Positions 44,240 through 53,802 of a stretch of 64,000 nucleotides of DNA are shown here, piece by piece. The notes under the pieces were generated by a model, which was not told the DNA's origin, searched no databases, and saw nothing but the letters and a program-made list of their open reading frames with translations. Source of the stretch: Lachnospiraceae bacterium (GTDB lineage: Bacteria; Bacillota; Clostridia; Lachnospirales; Lachnospiraceae); contig QXWW01000003.1 of NCBI GenBank assembly GCA_009911185.1, positions 1 to 64,000 on the forward strand, written 5' to 3'. The position numbers and the translations under genes were made by a program. Every line of letters begins with the position of its first letter. The first letter of the stretch is position 1.

Positions 44240-44627
44240 ATGGATCCAAAGAAGAAAAAGTTTGTAATGAGATTGTTCCATAACTGTTGCAGAGTAGATA
44301 AGAAATGTCTCGGCAGATCAGGAAAAATTACAGTAAGGCAGATGGGGCAGTATGACTGTTACGCGGACGGGGGGATGAGCAGGAAGGTTTTTATCGAGTA
44401 GAAGCGGGAGAATGGTTTAGAAACGGGAAGGCTGGAGATAAAACTGTCCTATTTGCGGCAGGAGGAACAGAGAGAAGAATCTGGGTATGGCAGCAGGCGG
44501 CAGGTTGGGAGTGCGTGGAGTTATGTGGAATGCTTAGAAACATAAAACATACCGGATATAGTGAATGGCAGGTGCATACTGGCATGTGTGAGCCTGTTTT
44601 TTGGATTTATAGGGGTTGTATGTTATA
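44240..44627 (+). pseudogene. frameshifted remnant of an unknown gene
   Basis: An ATG at 44240 opens a frame of about 46 sensible codons to a run of six G near 44371. There the reading continues without stop only in another frame (EWFRNGKAGDKTVLFAAGG) up to 44627. The two halves join into one protein-like sequence of about 130 residues, so a slip in the G-run is the simplest explanation. I do not recognise the family. A sequencing error in the run is an alternative. It lies at the left side of a decay zone. Confidence 0.35.
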
Positions 44628-44641
44628 ATTGTGTGTATACT

Positions 44642-45016
44642 GTGAAAATTGTTGAAGGCGGTCATGATTTTGTGATTTTAGGGCTTCATGCAAGTGCAAA
44701 AAAAGGAGAAAATAATAGAAATTATTTACAATCAATAAAAGGGAATGCAGATATTATAGTAGGTGATTTTAATGCCGGAGACTATTTGGAATCTGAAAAT
44801 CGGGATATATTTAATAGTATATTAGAAAATCATGTTTGTATCTGTAATTCTCCAACGAAACGAGTATTGTCTAAAGAGGGGAAATTGATTAGAAAAACCT
44901 GTATAGACCATGTTTTTATTAGGCAATGCTGCGTTACAAAATGTTCTGAGTTAAAAATACATGAAAATATATTATATTCCGATCATTATCCGATTACTTT
45001 TAAGTTCGATATTTAA
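44642..45016 (+). pseudogene. C-terminal remnant of an endonuclease/exonuclease/phosphatase-family protein
   Basis: The translation shows FVILGLHASAKKGENN, then IIVGDFNAGDY, TCIDHVFIR and SDHYPITFKF. These are the last catalytic blocks (GDFN, Asp-His and SDHxP) of the EEP/DNase I-like fold. The N-terminal half with the first Asn/Glu metal ligands is missing. An in-frame extension back to 44561 reads as unrelated sequence. The fragment is very AT-rich compared with asd upstream. It is probably non-functional. Confidence 0.6.
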
Positions 45017-45132
45017 ATCAGATGAATGACTTTTACGCGACATTTAGGTGGTAAAATCAGTAATTATAAAGGAATTAAGAGAAAAGTGGAAAAGTGTCTA
45101 AGAACATTGATTGAAGTCTTAAAATATAAAAG

Positions 45133-45284
45133 AGAAATGGAAGAGAACGATTGTTGCGCTTTCCTGTTCCGTTGCTTGATGAGTCAAACGAGTATACAAA
45201 CAAGTAGGGGATTTTTATCAGTATGTGTATGAAGAATCAGAAGATTATGCGTTTCAAAGTGTTGAGATTCGCCCGATGAAATAA
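45133..45284 (+). pseudogene. short frameshifted gene fragment
   Basis: Two consecutive frames read like one protein tail. RLLRFPVPLLDESNEYT ends in a stop at 45205, and QVGDFYQYVYEESEDYAF continues in the next frame to a stop at 45282-45284. The family is not recognised. Between here and 45495 only short broken frames are visible. Confidence 0.3.
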
Positions 45285-45495
45285 TAAATTTTGATGTTGT
45301 GTTCAATAAAATTCAAGATAAAAAGTGTCGTACATGAACATATACGTCAAAATGATTTAGATGCTTCCAAGGAAGGATAAATTCTTATCAATAAAACCGA
45401 AAGAAAAGTATGGGTATCTGGCTCTTGCGAAAAAAGTTAAACCGTGATAGTATGAAACGAGAGAAAATGTATGGCAGGAGGAAGGGCATACAGCT

Positions 45496-46860
45496 ATGAC
45501 GGAGAGAAAAGCGGAACTGCATTACTTAGAGCAGTTATATAAGCAAAGTGGTAATCAGATTCTGGTGCTGTACGGGCGAAAAGATAACCGGGGCAGACAA
45601 TTGGTACAGGAATTTTGCAGAGAGAAGAAAACGTTCTATTATTGCGCTCCAGAAGTATCGGCGAAAGCGCAGAGAAGCCGGATGAAGCGTGAAATTGCAG
45701 AATTTTATCAGGTATCTGTAGCGGAAGAAAATTATGATACTTATTTCAAACGGATCAAAAGCGGGGACGGCAGTAAGCTGGTACTGGTGATTGAGGAATT
45801 TCAGAATATTGCCAGGAAAGATGTGCAGTTTCTGGAAAGCGTGATAAAGCTGAAGGATAAGAAGCTTTATCCGGGACCGGTGCTGATTCTTTTGTACTCC
45901 AGCAACGTTTCCTGGGTGGAGCAGGAACTTTCAGGAGCGATTGGCAAGGCAGAAAAGAAATTCAGCGGAATAATCAAGCTTCATGAGCTGCGTTTTTTGG
46001 ATATGGCAGGATATTTCCCCAATTATAATTTAAAACAGAAGGTAGAGGTGTATGGAATAATAGGCGGAGTGCCAGAGTATCTTCGTCATTGGGACCCTGC
46101 CAGGGATCAGAAATATAATATCTGCCAGAATATTTTATCTGCCGATGGGTATTTCCATGGCCGGGCAGAGGAATTTATTCGAAGCCAGCTGCGGGAGCTT
46201 ACCGTTTATCATACCATTTTAGAAGCAATGGCAAGCGGCAAACGGAAATTGAATGAATTGTATCAGGAGACGGGTTTTTCCAGAGCGAAGATCAGCGTTT
46301 ATTTGAAAAACCTGATGGAATTTGATGTGGTGGAGAAGGTTTCTTCCTTTGAAACGGGAGGATGGGAAAACGCTCAAAAAGGTCTGTACCAAATAAAAGA
46401 TACATTTATTAATTTCTGGTTTAAATTTGTATATCCTCATTTATCCGAGTTGTACCGCACAGAGCCGGAAGCATTTTATGAGAAATATATTGCCGGTGAG
46501 CTGGAACGTTATCTGAACCGGTACTTTGTATCATTGTGCATGGAATATCTGCAGTATTTGGACAGCAGCGATAAGCTGCCGTTGAAAATACATAAAATGG
46601 GGACCTGGATTGGTAAAAAAGGGACGATTGATATCATTGCCCAAAACAGTGTAAGAGAGAATCTGATCTGCCTTTGTAACTGGTCAGAGCCGGAAATGAC
46701 CTTTGAAATGTGCCAGAAGTTATTTGCCAGTATGGAGCAGGCGAAGGTGGCGGCCAATTTCTATTATCTGTTTACGGCAAAAGCGTTCGATGAGAAGCTG
46801 GTAAAAATGGTGTCAAAGGATTCGCGTATCCTGTTGGTGGATATGAATCGGGCAATTTAA
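45496..46860 (+). CDS. DUF234-type ATPase family protein with eroded P-loop
   Basis: A 454-residue protein of the archaeal-ATPase/DUF234 group: AAA-like domain, winged helix (about 240-285, FSRAKISVYLKNLMEFDVV) and a C-terminal nuclease-like domain (about 310-450, WIGKKGTIDIIAQ). The Walker A position reads LYGRKDNRGRQLV near residue 24, where active members have a GKT/GKS. Walker B is LVLVIEEFQNIA near 95. ATP hydrolysis is therefore doubtful, although the rest is well conserved. It lies just after the decay zone, with a GGAGGAAGG site before ATG 45496, and 17 bases before topB. Confidence 0.82.
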   Translation: MTERKAELHYLEQLYKQSGNQILVLYGRKDNRGRQLVQEFCREKKTFYYCAPEVSAKAQRSRMKREIAEFYQVSVAEENYDTYFKRIKSGDGSKLVLVIEEFQNIARKDVQFLESVIKLKDKKLYPGPVLILLYSSNVSWVEQELSGAIGKAEKKFSGIIKLHELRFLDMAGYFPNYNLKQKVEVYGIIGGVPEYLRHWDPARDQKYNICQNILSADGYFHGRAEEFIRSQLRELTVYHTILEAMASGKRKLNELYQETGFSRAKISVYLKNLMEFDVVEKVSSFETGGWENAQKGLYQIKDTFINFWFKFVYPHLSELYRTEPEAFYEKYIAGELERYLNRYFVSLCMEYLQYLDSSDKLPLKIHKMGTWIGKKGTIDIIAQNSVRENLICLCNWSEPEMTFEMCQKLFASMEQAKVAANFYYLFTAKAFDEKLVKMVSKDSRILLVDMNRAI

Positions 46861-46877
46861 AGAAAGCAGGATAAATT

Positions 46878-48944
46878 ATGGCGAAAGCTTTGTATATAGC
46901 GGAAAAACCCAGTGTGGCAAGAGAATTTGCCAAAGCGTTAAAACTGGATTTTAAAAACCAGGATGGCTACATGGAATCTGCGGAAGCGATAGTAACCTGG
47001 TGTGTGGGACATTTGGTAACCATGAGTTATCCGGAAGTCTATGATGAGAAGTATAAAAAATGGAGCCTGGCGACGCTTCCATTTATTCCGGAGGAATTTA
47101 AGTATGAAGTGATTCCCGGCGTAAAAAAGCAGTTTGGGATTGTGTCAGGGCTGTTGAATCGAAGGGATGTCGGGACAATTTATGTATGCACCGACTCTGG
47201 AAGAGAAGGAGAATATATTTACCGCCTGGTGGAACGCCAGGCGAAGGTGAAGGATAAGGAACGCAGAAGAGTATGGATTGATTCCCAGACAGAAGAGGAA
47301 ATTCTCCGGGGAATCCGGGAGGCGAAGAATCTTTCAGAATATGATAATCTTTGTGAATCGGCTTATTTAAGAGCAAAAGAAGATTATTTAATGGGGATTA
47401 ACTTTTCCAGGCTTTTGACCCTGAAGTATGGAAATGTGATTTCTAATTTTACAGGAGCCAAATATACGGTGGTCAGCGTAGGGCGTGTCATGACTTGCGT
47501 GCAGGGAATGGTAGTGCGCAGGGAGCGGGAGATTCGCGAATTTGTGAAAACTCCTTTTTACCGGGTAATAAGTACCCTGGACATTCAGGGGAATCCGGTG
47601 GAGGGGGAATGGCGCGCTGTGGAAGGCTCTGAATATTTTAACTCTCCAAAACTTTATAAGGAAAATGGATTTAAAGAAAAAGCAGAGGCAGAGAAGTTAA
47701 TAGAGAAATTAATTAACGGAAGAGAAAAGGAAGAATGCCGGGCACTGGTGGAAAAGATTGAGAAAAAGAAAGAGACAAAGAATCCGCCGCTTTTGTATAA
47801 TCTTGCCGAGCTTCAGAATGAATGTTCCAGATTGTTTAAAATTAGTCCGGACCAGACTTTGCAGATTGTCCAGGAATTATACGAGAAGAAACTTGTGACT
47901 TATCCCAGAACGGATGCCAGGGTGCTGTCTACGGCAGTAGCAAAGGAGATACATAAAAATATCGGCGGTCTGAAAAATATACCTTCTGTGAGACATTTTG
48001 CAGAAGAAATCCTTGCCAAAGAAAGTTATAAAAAGATTACAGGAACCAGATACGTCAATGATAAGCAGATTACAGATCATTACGCCATTATCCCTACCGG
48101 ACAGGGATTTTCCGCGGTCCGCGGTCTTAGTCAGACTTCTCTGCATGTCTATGAGGCCATTGTACGGCGCTTTCTAAGTATTTTCTGCCCTCCGGCAATT
48201 TACCAGAAGATTAATCTTATTACGGCAATGGAACGGGCCGAAAATGGAAAAGAAAAATTTTTTGCATCGTTTAAGCTTCTTGTGGAACCAGGATATCTGG
48301 GCGTAATGGAATATTCTTTTCAGAAGAAAAAAGCCTCAGATTCTCCGGAGGAAGAAAAAGAAGGCGGTAAGCTGCCAGCCTGTGACGCTGAATTTATGGA
48401 GCAGCTATCCAAATTAAAAAAAGGTATGGAACTTCCGGTAACTGCATTAAATATGAAAGAGGGGGAGACGGCGCCTCCTAAGCGCTATAATTCCGGTTCT
48501 ATGATCCTTGCCATGGAGAATGCAGGACAGCTGATTGAGGATGAGGAGCTGCGCGCGCAGATCAAAGGTTGTGGAATCGGCACCAGCGCTACACGCGCGG
48601 AGATTTTAAAGAAGCTGGTAAATAATAAATACCTTGCACTGAATAAGAAGACCCAGATTATCACGCCCACCTTGCTGGGGGAAATGATTTATGACGTAGT
48701 AAACGCATCAATACGTTCTTTATTGAATCCGGAATTGACAGCAAGCTGGGAAAAAGGGTTGAATTATGTGGCGACGGGAAGTATTACCCCGCAGGAGTAT
48801 ATGTTCAAATTGGAGCATTTTATTCAGAGCCGCACAAGCGGCGTCTTAAAATTGAACAATCAATATATGCTGAGAAGCTCTTTTCAGTATGCGTCCTCGT
48901 TTTATAAACCATCAAAGAAGAAAGAAGGTAAGAAAAAAGCATGA
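46878..48944 (+). CDS. topB: DNA topoisomerase III (type IA)
   Basis: Single-strand-passing topoisomerase that unlinks DNA intermediates. 688 residues. The TOPRIM domain has IAEKPSVAREFAKAL at the N-terminus and YVCTDSGREGEYIYR near 105. The active-site Tyr342 lies in LVTYPRTDARVLS. The chain ends shortly after the core, without zinc fingers, as usual for Gram-positive TopB. Its stop overlaps the following gene by 4 bases. Firmicutes often carry chromosomal and mobile copies; nothing here marks this one as mobile. Confidence 0.95.
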   Translation: MAKALYIAEKPSVAREFAKALKLDFKNQDGYMESAEAIVTWCVGHLVTMSYPEVYDEKYKKWSLATLPFIPEEFKYEVIPGVKKQFGIVSGLLNRRDVGTIYVCTDSGREGEYIYRLVERQAKVKDKERRRVWIDSQTEEEILRGIREAKNLSEYDNLCESAYLRAKEDYLMGINFSRLLTLKYGNVISNFTGAKYTVVSVGRVMTCVQGMVVRREREIREFVKTPFYRVISTLDIQGNPVEGEWRAVEGSEYFNSPKLYKENGFKEKAEAEKLIEKLINGREKEECRALVEKIEKKKETKNPPLLYNLAELQNECSRLFKISPDQTLQIVQELYEKKLVTYPRTDARVLSTAVAKEIHKNIGGLKNIPSVRHFAEEILAKESYKKITGTRYVNDKQITDHYAIIPTGQGFSAVRGLSQTSLHVYEAIVRRFLSIFCPPAIYQKINLITAMERAENGKEKFFASFKLLVEPGYLGVMEYSFQKKKASDSPEEEKEGGKLPACDAEFMEQLSKLKKGMELPVTALNMKEGETAPPKRYNSGSMILAMENAGQLIEDEELRAQIKGCGIGTSATRAEILKKLVNNKYLALNKKTQIITPTLLGEMIYDVVNASIRSLLNPELTASWEKGLNYVATGSITPQEYMFKLEHFIQSRTSGVLKLNNQYMLRSSFQYASSFYKPSKKKEGKKKA

Positions 48945-49606
48945 AACCATATGAAATAAAATCTTTATTTAATTTATCGGAAACCATAGCGGCAGATTTA
49001 TGGGAAGGTTTGACCTATCCGTGGGAAGCGCTTCCACGCATTGGCAGTTTTATTTGCGCGCTGGGGGAAACGCTGGATCCTGAGAAATATGAGCGGCAAG
49101 GAGAGCATGTCTGGATTTCCAGAACCGCCAAAGTGGCGCCTACGGCATTTATTAACGGGCCGGTCATCATTGACGAAGAGGCGGAAATACGTCATTGTGC
49201 GTTTATTCGTGGAAATGCGATTGTGGGAAAGGGAGCGGTTGTTGGCAATTCCACAGAATTAAAAAATGTAGTGTTGTTTAATAAGGTGCAGGTGCCCCAT
49301 TACAATTATGTAGGAGATTCCGTTTTGGGGTATAAAGCGCATATGGGCGCAGGCTCCATTACCTCCAATGTGAAATCTGACAAGAGCCTGGTGGCAGTCA
49401 AAGACGGTGCAGAAGAAATTGCTACGGGACTGAAAAAGTTTGGGGCCATGCTGGGAGATGAAGTAGAGGTTGGCTGCAACAGCGTACTGAATCCGGGAAC
49501 CGTCGTTGGCTGTAAGAGCAATATTTATCCGCTCTCCATGGTGCGGGGGGTGGTTCCCGCATATTCTATTTATAAGAATAAGAACGAAATTGTCGAAAAA
49601 CAATAA
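48941..49606 (+). CDS. left-handed beta-helix (hexapeptide) acyltransferase-like protein
   Basis: A 221-residue protein. From about residue 65 the sequence follows the hexapeptide repeat (VAPTAFINGPVIIDEEAEI, then AIVGKGAVVGNSTEL), as in the C-terminal half of GlmU-type nucleotidyltransferases. The N-terminal 60 residues are helical (LSETIAADLWEG) and typical of a stand-alone subgroup annotated as UDP-N-acetylglucosamine pyrophosphorylase-like. No pyrophosphorylase domain is present, so acetyl- or acyltransfer is more likely. Coupled to topB by an ATGA overlap. Confidence 0.83.
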   Translation: MKPYEIKSLFNLSETIAADLWEGLTYPWEALPRIGSFICALGETLDPEKYERQGEHVWISRTAKVAPTAFINGPVIIDEEAEIRHCAFIRGNAIVGKGAVVGNSTELKNVVLFNKVQVPHYNYVGDSVLGYKAHMGAGSITSNVKSDKSLVAVKDGAEEIATGLKKFGAMLGDEVEVGCNSVLNPGTVVGCKSNIYPLSMVRGVVPAYSIYKNKNEIVEKQ

Positions 49607-49630
49607 TTCTATCATATAAATATTGACAAA

Positions 49631-49694
49631 AAACATCACATATACTATTGTATTAAATGAGTAATACAGTAGAAATGTGATGTTTGTTTTTTTT
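49631..49694 (+). terminator. large hairpin: terminator with operator-like core
   Basis: AAACATCACAT at 49631-49641 pairs with ATGTGATGTTT at 49675-49685, and eight T follow at 49687-49694. Inside, CTATTGTATTA pairs with TAATACAGTAG with one mismatch. The core TGTATTA-N6-TAATACA looks like a GntR-type operator. A TTGACA at 49623-49628 and TATTGT at 49646-49651 (17-base spacer) could be a promoter overlapping it. It is either a terminator for the upstream unit, a regulated promoter for the ABC exporter, or both. Confidence 0.7.
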
Positions 49695-49869
49695 ATTGGA
49701 AAAGACTTCGTCGCATTAAAGTCACAAAGCGTCTTTCCTGTTTCTGTATCGAAGAAAAAGAATAATTGGGGGAAGTGGCCGATGCGGGCTGTCTGCTTTG
49801 TTTTAGATTCTTTGAAGTTTTTAATGCCACAGAGCATGAATATAGATAATAACAGAAGGAGAGGTAGTT

Positions 49870-50571
49870 ATGTTAGAAATTCAAGAACTGACGAAAAAAT
49901 ACGGAAAATATCTTGCCGTGGATCATGTGAGTTTTACTGTACCCACGGGCCATGTGGGAATATTGCTGGGGCCTAATGGCGCAGGTAAGTCCACCATAAT
50001 TAAGAGTATTGCGGGACTGCTGCGGTATCAGGGAGGCGTTGGGATTGAGCGTATGCCGGCAAAAACCCTGGAGGCCAAGAAGGTATTCGCTTACGTACCG
50101 GAGGTTCCGGCAATGTTTGATGCGCTGACTGTGCGGGAGCATGTAGAATACATCAGGCGGGCGTATGATTCCAATATTACAGATGAGGAAGTCAATCAGC
50201 TTTTAACGCGGTTTGAGCTGGATGATAAGCAGGATAAACTGGGGCGTGAGCTTTCGAAAGGAATGATGCAAAAGGTGAGTATTTGCTGTGCCCTTGCCAT
50301 CAAACCCAAAGTAATCCTTCTGGATGAGCCGATGGTGGGGCTGGACCCGGCGGCAATCAAAGAGTTGAAGGAAGTGGTGCTGGAATTGAAGGAACAGGGC
50401 GTAACTGTGTTAATCAGTACGCATATGCTGGAAATGGTAAAGGAATTATGGGACTTTATATTTATTATGGAAAAAGGGAAAATTATAGGTTCCTTTAATA
50501 AAGAAGAAGAGAAAGATGCAGATATTGAAGAGTTGTTCTTTCAGATTACAGAAGGTGGTGAGGCATCGTGA
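49870..50571 (+). CDS. ABC exporter ATP-binding protein
   Basis: A 233-residue ATPase of the ABC-2/YtrB type. Walker A is GPNGAGKSTIIKSI, the signature is ELSKGMMQKVSICCAL, Walker B is VILLDEPMVGLDP, and the switch is STHMLEM. GAGAGG lies before ATG 49870. It overlaps the permease gene by 4 bases. The substrate could be a drug, lantibiotic or lipid. No regulator gene adjoins, but an operator-like hairpin lies about 180 bases upstream. Confidence 0.93.
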   Translation: MLEIQELTKKYGKYLAVDHVSFTVPTGHVGILLGPNGAGKSTIIKSIAGLLRYQGGVGIERMPAKTLEAKKVFAYVPEVPAMFDALTVREHVEYIRRAYDSNITDEEVNQLLTRFELDDKQDKLGRELSKGMMQKVSICCALAIKPKVILLDEPMVGLDPAAIKELKEVVLELKEQGVTVLISTHMLEMVKELWDFIFIMEKGKIIGSFNKEEEKDADIEELFFQITEGGEAS

Positions 50572-52151
50572 GAGGGCTTATTTATCTTTATCAGCGGACG
50601 ATTATTAATCGTGTGAAATATGCTTTGAAGCGTCCGGTAAGTTATATTATGGGCGCGTTTCTCCTGTTTTATATCGTAATGATGTTTTTCAGTTTTCAAA
50701 TGATGATTGAAGAGGGGCAGTCCGGTTCTGCTGAAAATGTGGTAACTATTTTATCAGGGATTATATTACTGCTGATTCCTGGAAATATTATCGCGTATTC
50801 CAAACGCAAGGGCTTGATTTTTCGTCCCAGCGAAGTGCATTTTGTGTTTTCTGCGCCAGTTAGTCCCAAAATGGTGTTGATGTTTGCCGGAGTGAAATCT
50901 TTTGCAGTAAATATACTGATTGGCGTTATAGTTGCAGTTCTGGGAATTATGTGGTTTCATGTAGGGGTACTGCAGGCTCTGGGATTTTTCGTGTTTTTTG
51001 CAGTATTTGAGAGTATTTTGGAAGCTTCCCTGATCATTTTCTGTTATGGAAATGAACGGTTTGGCGAAAAATTCTTTAAGAGACTGGTAGTTGTGATGTA
51101 TCTTTTTATGGCAGTAATTGCAGGCGTCGCCGTATTTCTGCTGATAACTAAGGAACCTTCCTTTCAGTTGATTCAGGATTATTTTGCATTGCCAGTGATT
51201 CAGCTTGTGCCGATTGTGGGCTGGACGATTGCATGGATACGTCTCTTATTTCTGGGAGCAGATACAGTCAGCCTGATTGGAACGGTACTGTATCTTATAA
51301 CGGTTTTGCTGGTGTTTTTAACCGCCTTCAAGACCAAATGCACCGGAGCTTATTATGAAGACGCCATGAAATTTGCAGATGATTATCAGAAGATTAAGCA
51401 GAATCAGAAAAAGGGCGTCGCGAATGTTCCCTGGAAGAAAAAGCAGAAGCTGCGTGAAGCTACCATAGTATATAAAGGCACCTTTGCCAAAGCGATTTAT
51501 TTCCGGCAGATTTTGGAATATAAAAAGAATCCGACTTTTATTTTTGGATGGAACAGCCTGCTTTGCTTTGGCCTTGGAATAGCGATCGCGGTGGTAGGGT
51601 ATTTTAATGATGCGGTAGATCAATTTGGCGCGGGCAAGATATTTATCATTCCCGGCGTAGTGGCTTATGTGACATTTATTTTTACCGGTTATGCGACCAA
51701 ATGGTCCAAGGAGTTGGAAAATCCGTATACTTACCTGATTCCGGATACGCCTCTTAAGAAGGTCTGGTATGCTACGAAGATTGAACATTATCGTGCCATT
51801 GTAGATGGAATTTTAGTAACAGTACCGGGCGCTGTTGTATTTGAGATTGGACCGGTAATGACGGTATTGACGGTACTGTTATACATTTGCCTGCAGGCCA
51901 ACCGCCTTTATTATAACATGCTGGCGGACGCCCTGGTCGGAAATGTTCTGGGCAGTTTCGGGCGTTCCATGGTAAAGCTGCTGTTCCAGGGAATGGCTAT
52001 GGGAATAGGAATTACGGCTGCCGCTATGGCGGGCGTGCTCCTGGGAGTTGAGACTGGTTTTCTTGTCATGATTGCAGTTATGGCAGTTCTTACCTTTGCA
52101 GGAGCCGCGATAGCTTCAGTGTCTTTTACACGAATGGAAGTAATGGAATAG
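50568..52151 (+). CDS. ABC exporter permease (ABC-2-like, two-lobed)
   Basis: A 527-residue membrane protein with about 12 hydrophobic segments in two groups, separated by a cytoplasmic stretch rich in Lys (about 265-320). The pattern fits the 'putative ABC exporter' permease family common in Clostridia. The start is GTG at 50568, coupled to the ATPase gene. A terminator follows at once, so this is a two-gene unit. Confidence 0.85.
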   Translation: MRGLIYLYQRTIINRVKYALKRPVSYIMGAFLLFYIVMMFFSFQMMIEEGQSGSAENVVTILSGIILLLIPGNIIAYSKRKGLIFRPSEVHFVFSAPVSPKMVLMFAGVKSFAVNILIGVIVAVLGIMWFHVGVLQALGFFVFFAVFESILEASLIIFCYGNERFGEKFFKRLVVVMYLFMAVIAGVAVFLLITKEPSFQLIQDYFALPVIQLVPIVGWTIAWIRLLFLGADTVSLIGTVLYLITVLLVFLTAFKTKCTGAYYEDAMKFADDYQKIKQNQKKGVANVPWKKKQKLREATIVYKGTFAKAIYFRQILEYKKNPTFIFGWNSLLCFGLGIAIAVVGYFNDAVDQFGAGKIFIIPGVVAYVTFIFTGYATKWSKELENPYTYLIPDTPLKKVWYATKIEHYRAIVDGILVTVPGAVVFEIGPVMTVLTVLLYICLQANRLYYNMLADALVGNVLGSFGRSMVKLLFQGMAMGIGITAAAMAGVLLGVETGFLVMIAVMAVLTFAGAAIASVSFTRMEVME

Positions 52152-52165
52152 TGCATAGAACAAAG

Positions 52166-52208
52166 AAAGCCTTTTGGGGAGGATGTCTGCCCCGAAAAGG
52201 CTTTTATT
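52166..52208 (+). terminator. Rho-independent terminator after the ABC exporter
   Basis: AAAGCCTTTTGGGG at 52166-52179 pairs with CCCC at 52190-52193 and AAAAGGCTTT at 52195-52204, with one bulged G, followed by TATTTATT. Confidence 0.88.
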
Positions 52209-52316
52209 TATTGCCATTTAATGGTATAATAAATATCAGAACAAGAAAACGCCGGGCGTGTTGGTTCGTTATCAAAGGTTTTGGAAAGATGAAAAAGTGG
52301 AGGAGTTGGGGTAATT

Positions 52317-53774
52317 GTGCTGGAACAGATAAGGAATATTGATAACATTTATGATTTGTTAGCTATGTGCAGTTCTTATATATTGAATGAATTAGACGGG
52401 GAAAAGTATGAATTTGCATTATTCAATGACGACGATTATGATCAAGTGTACGATGCGGTACAAAGATATTGCTGTGAGTGCAGGCATAAAGGGAGCAAAA
52501 GCGCTTTTGAAGAATTACGGGATTATTTGATTTCCTTTATGGGACCGGAATCAACGGTAGAAAAATGTTTTGCAGTGGTGAAATATATTGATGAGTTAGT
52601 TGAGGTCGAGGTAAGCGGCAGTCTTTTAGGAGGAAAACATATTATAAAGTATTCTTCTTTGAATGAACAATATGATAACAGGGTAAGAATTATTCCTAAA
52701 ATGAAAGGAACGTTTTTGGAAAATGGAGATCTTCAATTTAGATGTATTAGCGGTAATGAATACTCCTTGTTTAGAGATAGAAGAGAATGTGCATGTTCCA
52801 TATTAGATAGCGAGACTGTGAATTATATGATTTGGGATAAACAACATATTGACGATTATCCAACATTTATTTATCGATTTGACAAAAAAAGTTCCGTTGT
52901 CAAGCATTTTTATGAACGCAGGAAAATTGTTTTTGGGATTGTTCCCTTTACGGACAAGTCTTTAAAAGAAATCTTGGATGTCCGATACGACAACCGCGCA
53001 TTTTATATTCAGAATATGCATATGGATGCCGAACAGGAATTGAAAGAGCGATACAAAAGCATTTGCAGCAGGTGTGAACAGGAAGATATTGATTTTTTAA
53101 TTTTTCCAGAGATGCTGATGACAGAAAATATAATTTCTGCCATCCAAAATAAGGAAAAAGTTCTGAGTCCTAAAATTATTGTAAATGGTTCTATTTGGAA
53201 AGACTATATGAATAAATCTGTTATTACGGACGGTACTGGAAAAGAAATTTTTAATTATTGTAAAAAGCAGCCATATGAATATGAAGATAAAAATATAAAA
53301 TACAGAGAATTTTTGAAAAAGGAAAAAAACAGAGATTATACGATTTTGGAAATTGAAGGTTTGGGAAGAGTTGGTGTAGGGATTTGCAGAGATTTGATAA
53401 ATGAAAAGGTCAAATTATTCCATAAATATATGGGAACAGACCTGCTGATTATTCCTGCCTGTACGTCTTCTATGGACTTACAGAGTTCGGCAGAAAATTT
53501 GTCGAAAGAATATAATTGTGTCGTAGTTGTGGCTAATACGTGTTCCGCATTGGAGGGAGAAAGAGAGGGGGATGAAGCAAATCGCATTGGTTTTATTACG
53601 CTTCCTGCCAAAAATAGTACGGATCGTTCCAATATTCTTAGAAGATATACAAGAGACGTCTGTGCGCAAGAGTGCGTTCACAGGTGCATAGGGAAGAAAT
53701 TTATTATAAATTTTTATCAAACGAAAGAATATCCGGAGGGTACGAGTTATGAATTAGAAGAAGCGATATTTTAA
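52317..53774 (+). CDS. nitrilase-superfamily protein with unknown N-terminal domain
   Basis: A 485-residue protein. The first 200 residues are a helical, acidic region I do not recognise. Residues about 205-460 are a carbon-nitrogen hydrolase domain with the triad Glu265 (DFLIFPEML), Lys316 (NYCKKQPY) and Cys357 (VGVGICRDLIN). Such enzymes cleave nitriles or amides or release ammonia. The larger architecture is not that of biotin-, NAD- or lipoprotein-related nitrilases. The start is GTG at 52317 with GGAGGAG upstream. The gene and its two followers are much AT-richer than the ABC exporter before them, suggesting a transferred cassette. Confidence 0.78.
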   Translation: MLEQIRNIDNIYDLLAMCSSYILNELDGEKYEFALFNDDDYDQVYDAVQRYCCECRHKGSKSAFEELRDYLISFMGPESTVEKCFAVVKYIDELVEVEVSGSLLGGKHIIKYSSLNEQYDNRVRIIPKMKGTFLENGDLQFRCISGNEYSLFRDRRECACSILDSETVNYMIWDKQHIDDYPTFIYRFDKKSSVVKHFYERRKIVFGIVPFTDKSLKEILDVRYDNRAFYIQNMHMDAEQELKERYKSICSRCEQEDIDFLIFPEMLMTENIISAIQNKEKVLSPKIIVNGSIWKDYMNKSVITDGTGKEIFNYCKKQPYEYEDKNIKYREFLKKEKNRDYTILEIEGLGRVGVGICRDLINEKVKLFHKYMGTDLLIIPACTSSMDLQSSAENLSKEYNCVVVVANTCSALEGEREGDEANRIGFITLPAKNSTDRSNILRRYTRDVCAQECVHRCIGKKFIINFYQTKEYPEGTSYELEEAIF

Positions 53775-53802
53775 AAATTCATTTAATAAAGAAGGTGAAA
53801 GT

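Noticed and set aside
45026-45232. 68-codon open frame in the decay zone
   Set aside because: No ribosome site; the protein-like reading in this region is in other, broken frames.
49677-49976. 99-codon open frame before the ABC exporter
   Set aside because: Starts inside the terminator hairpin and overlaps the ATPase gene in another frame.
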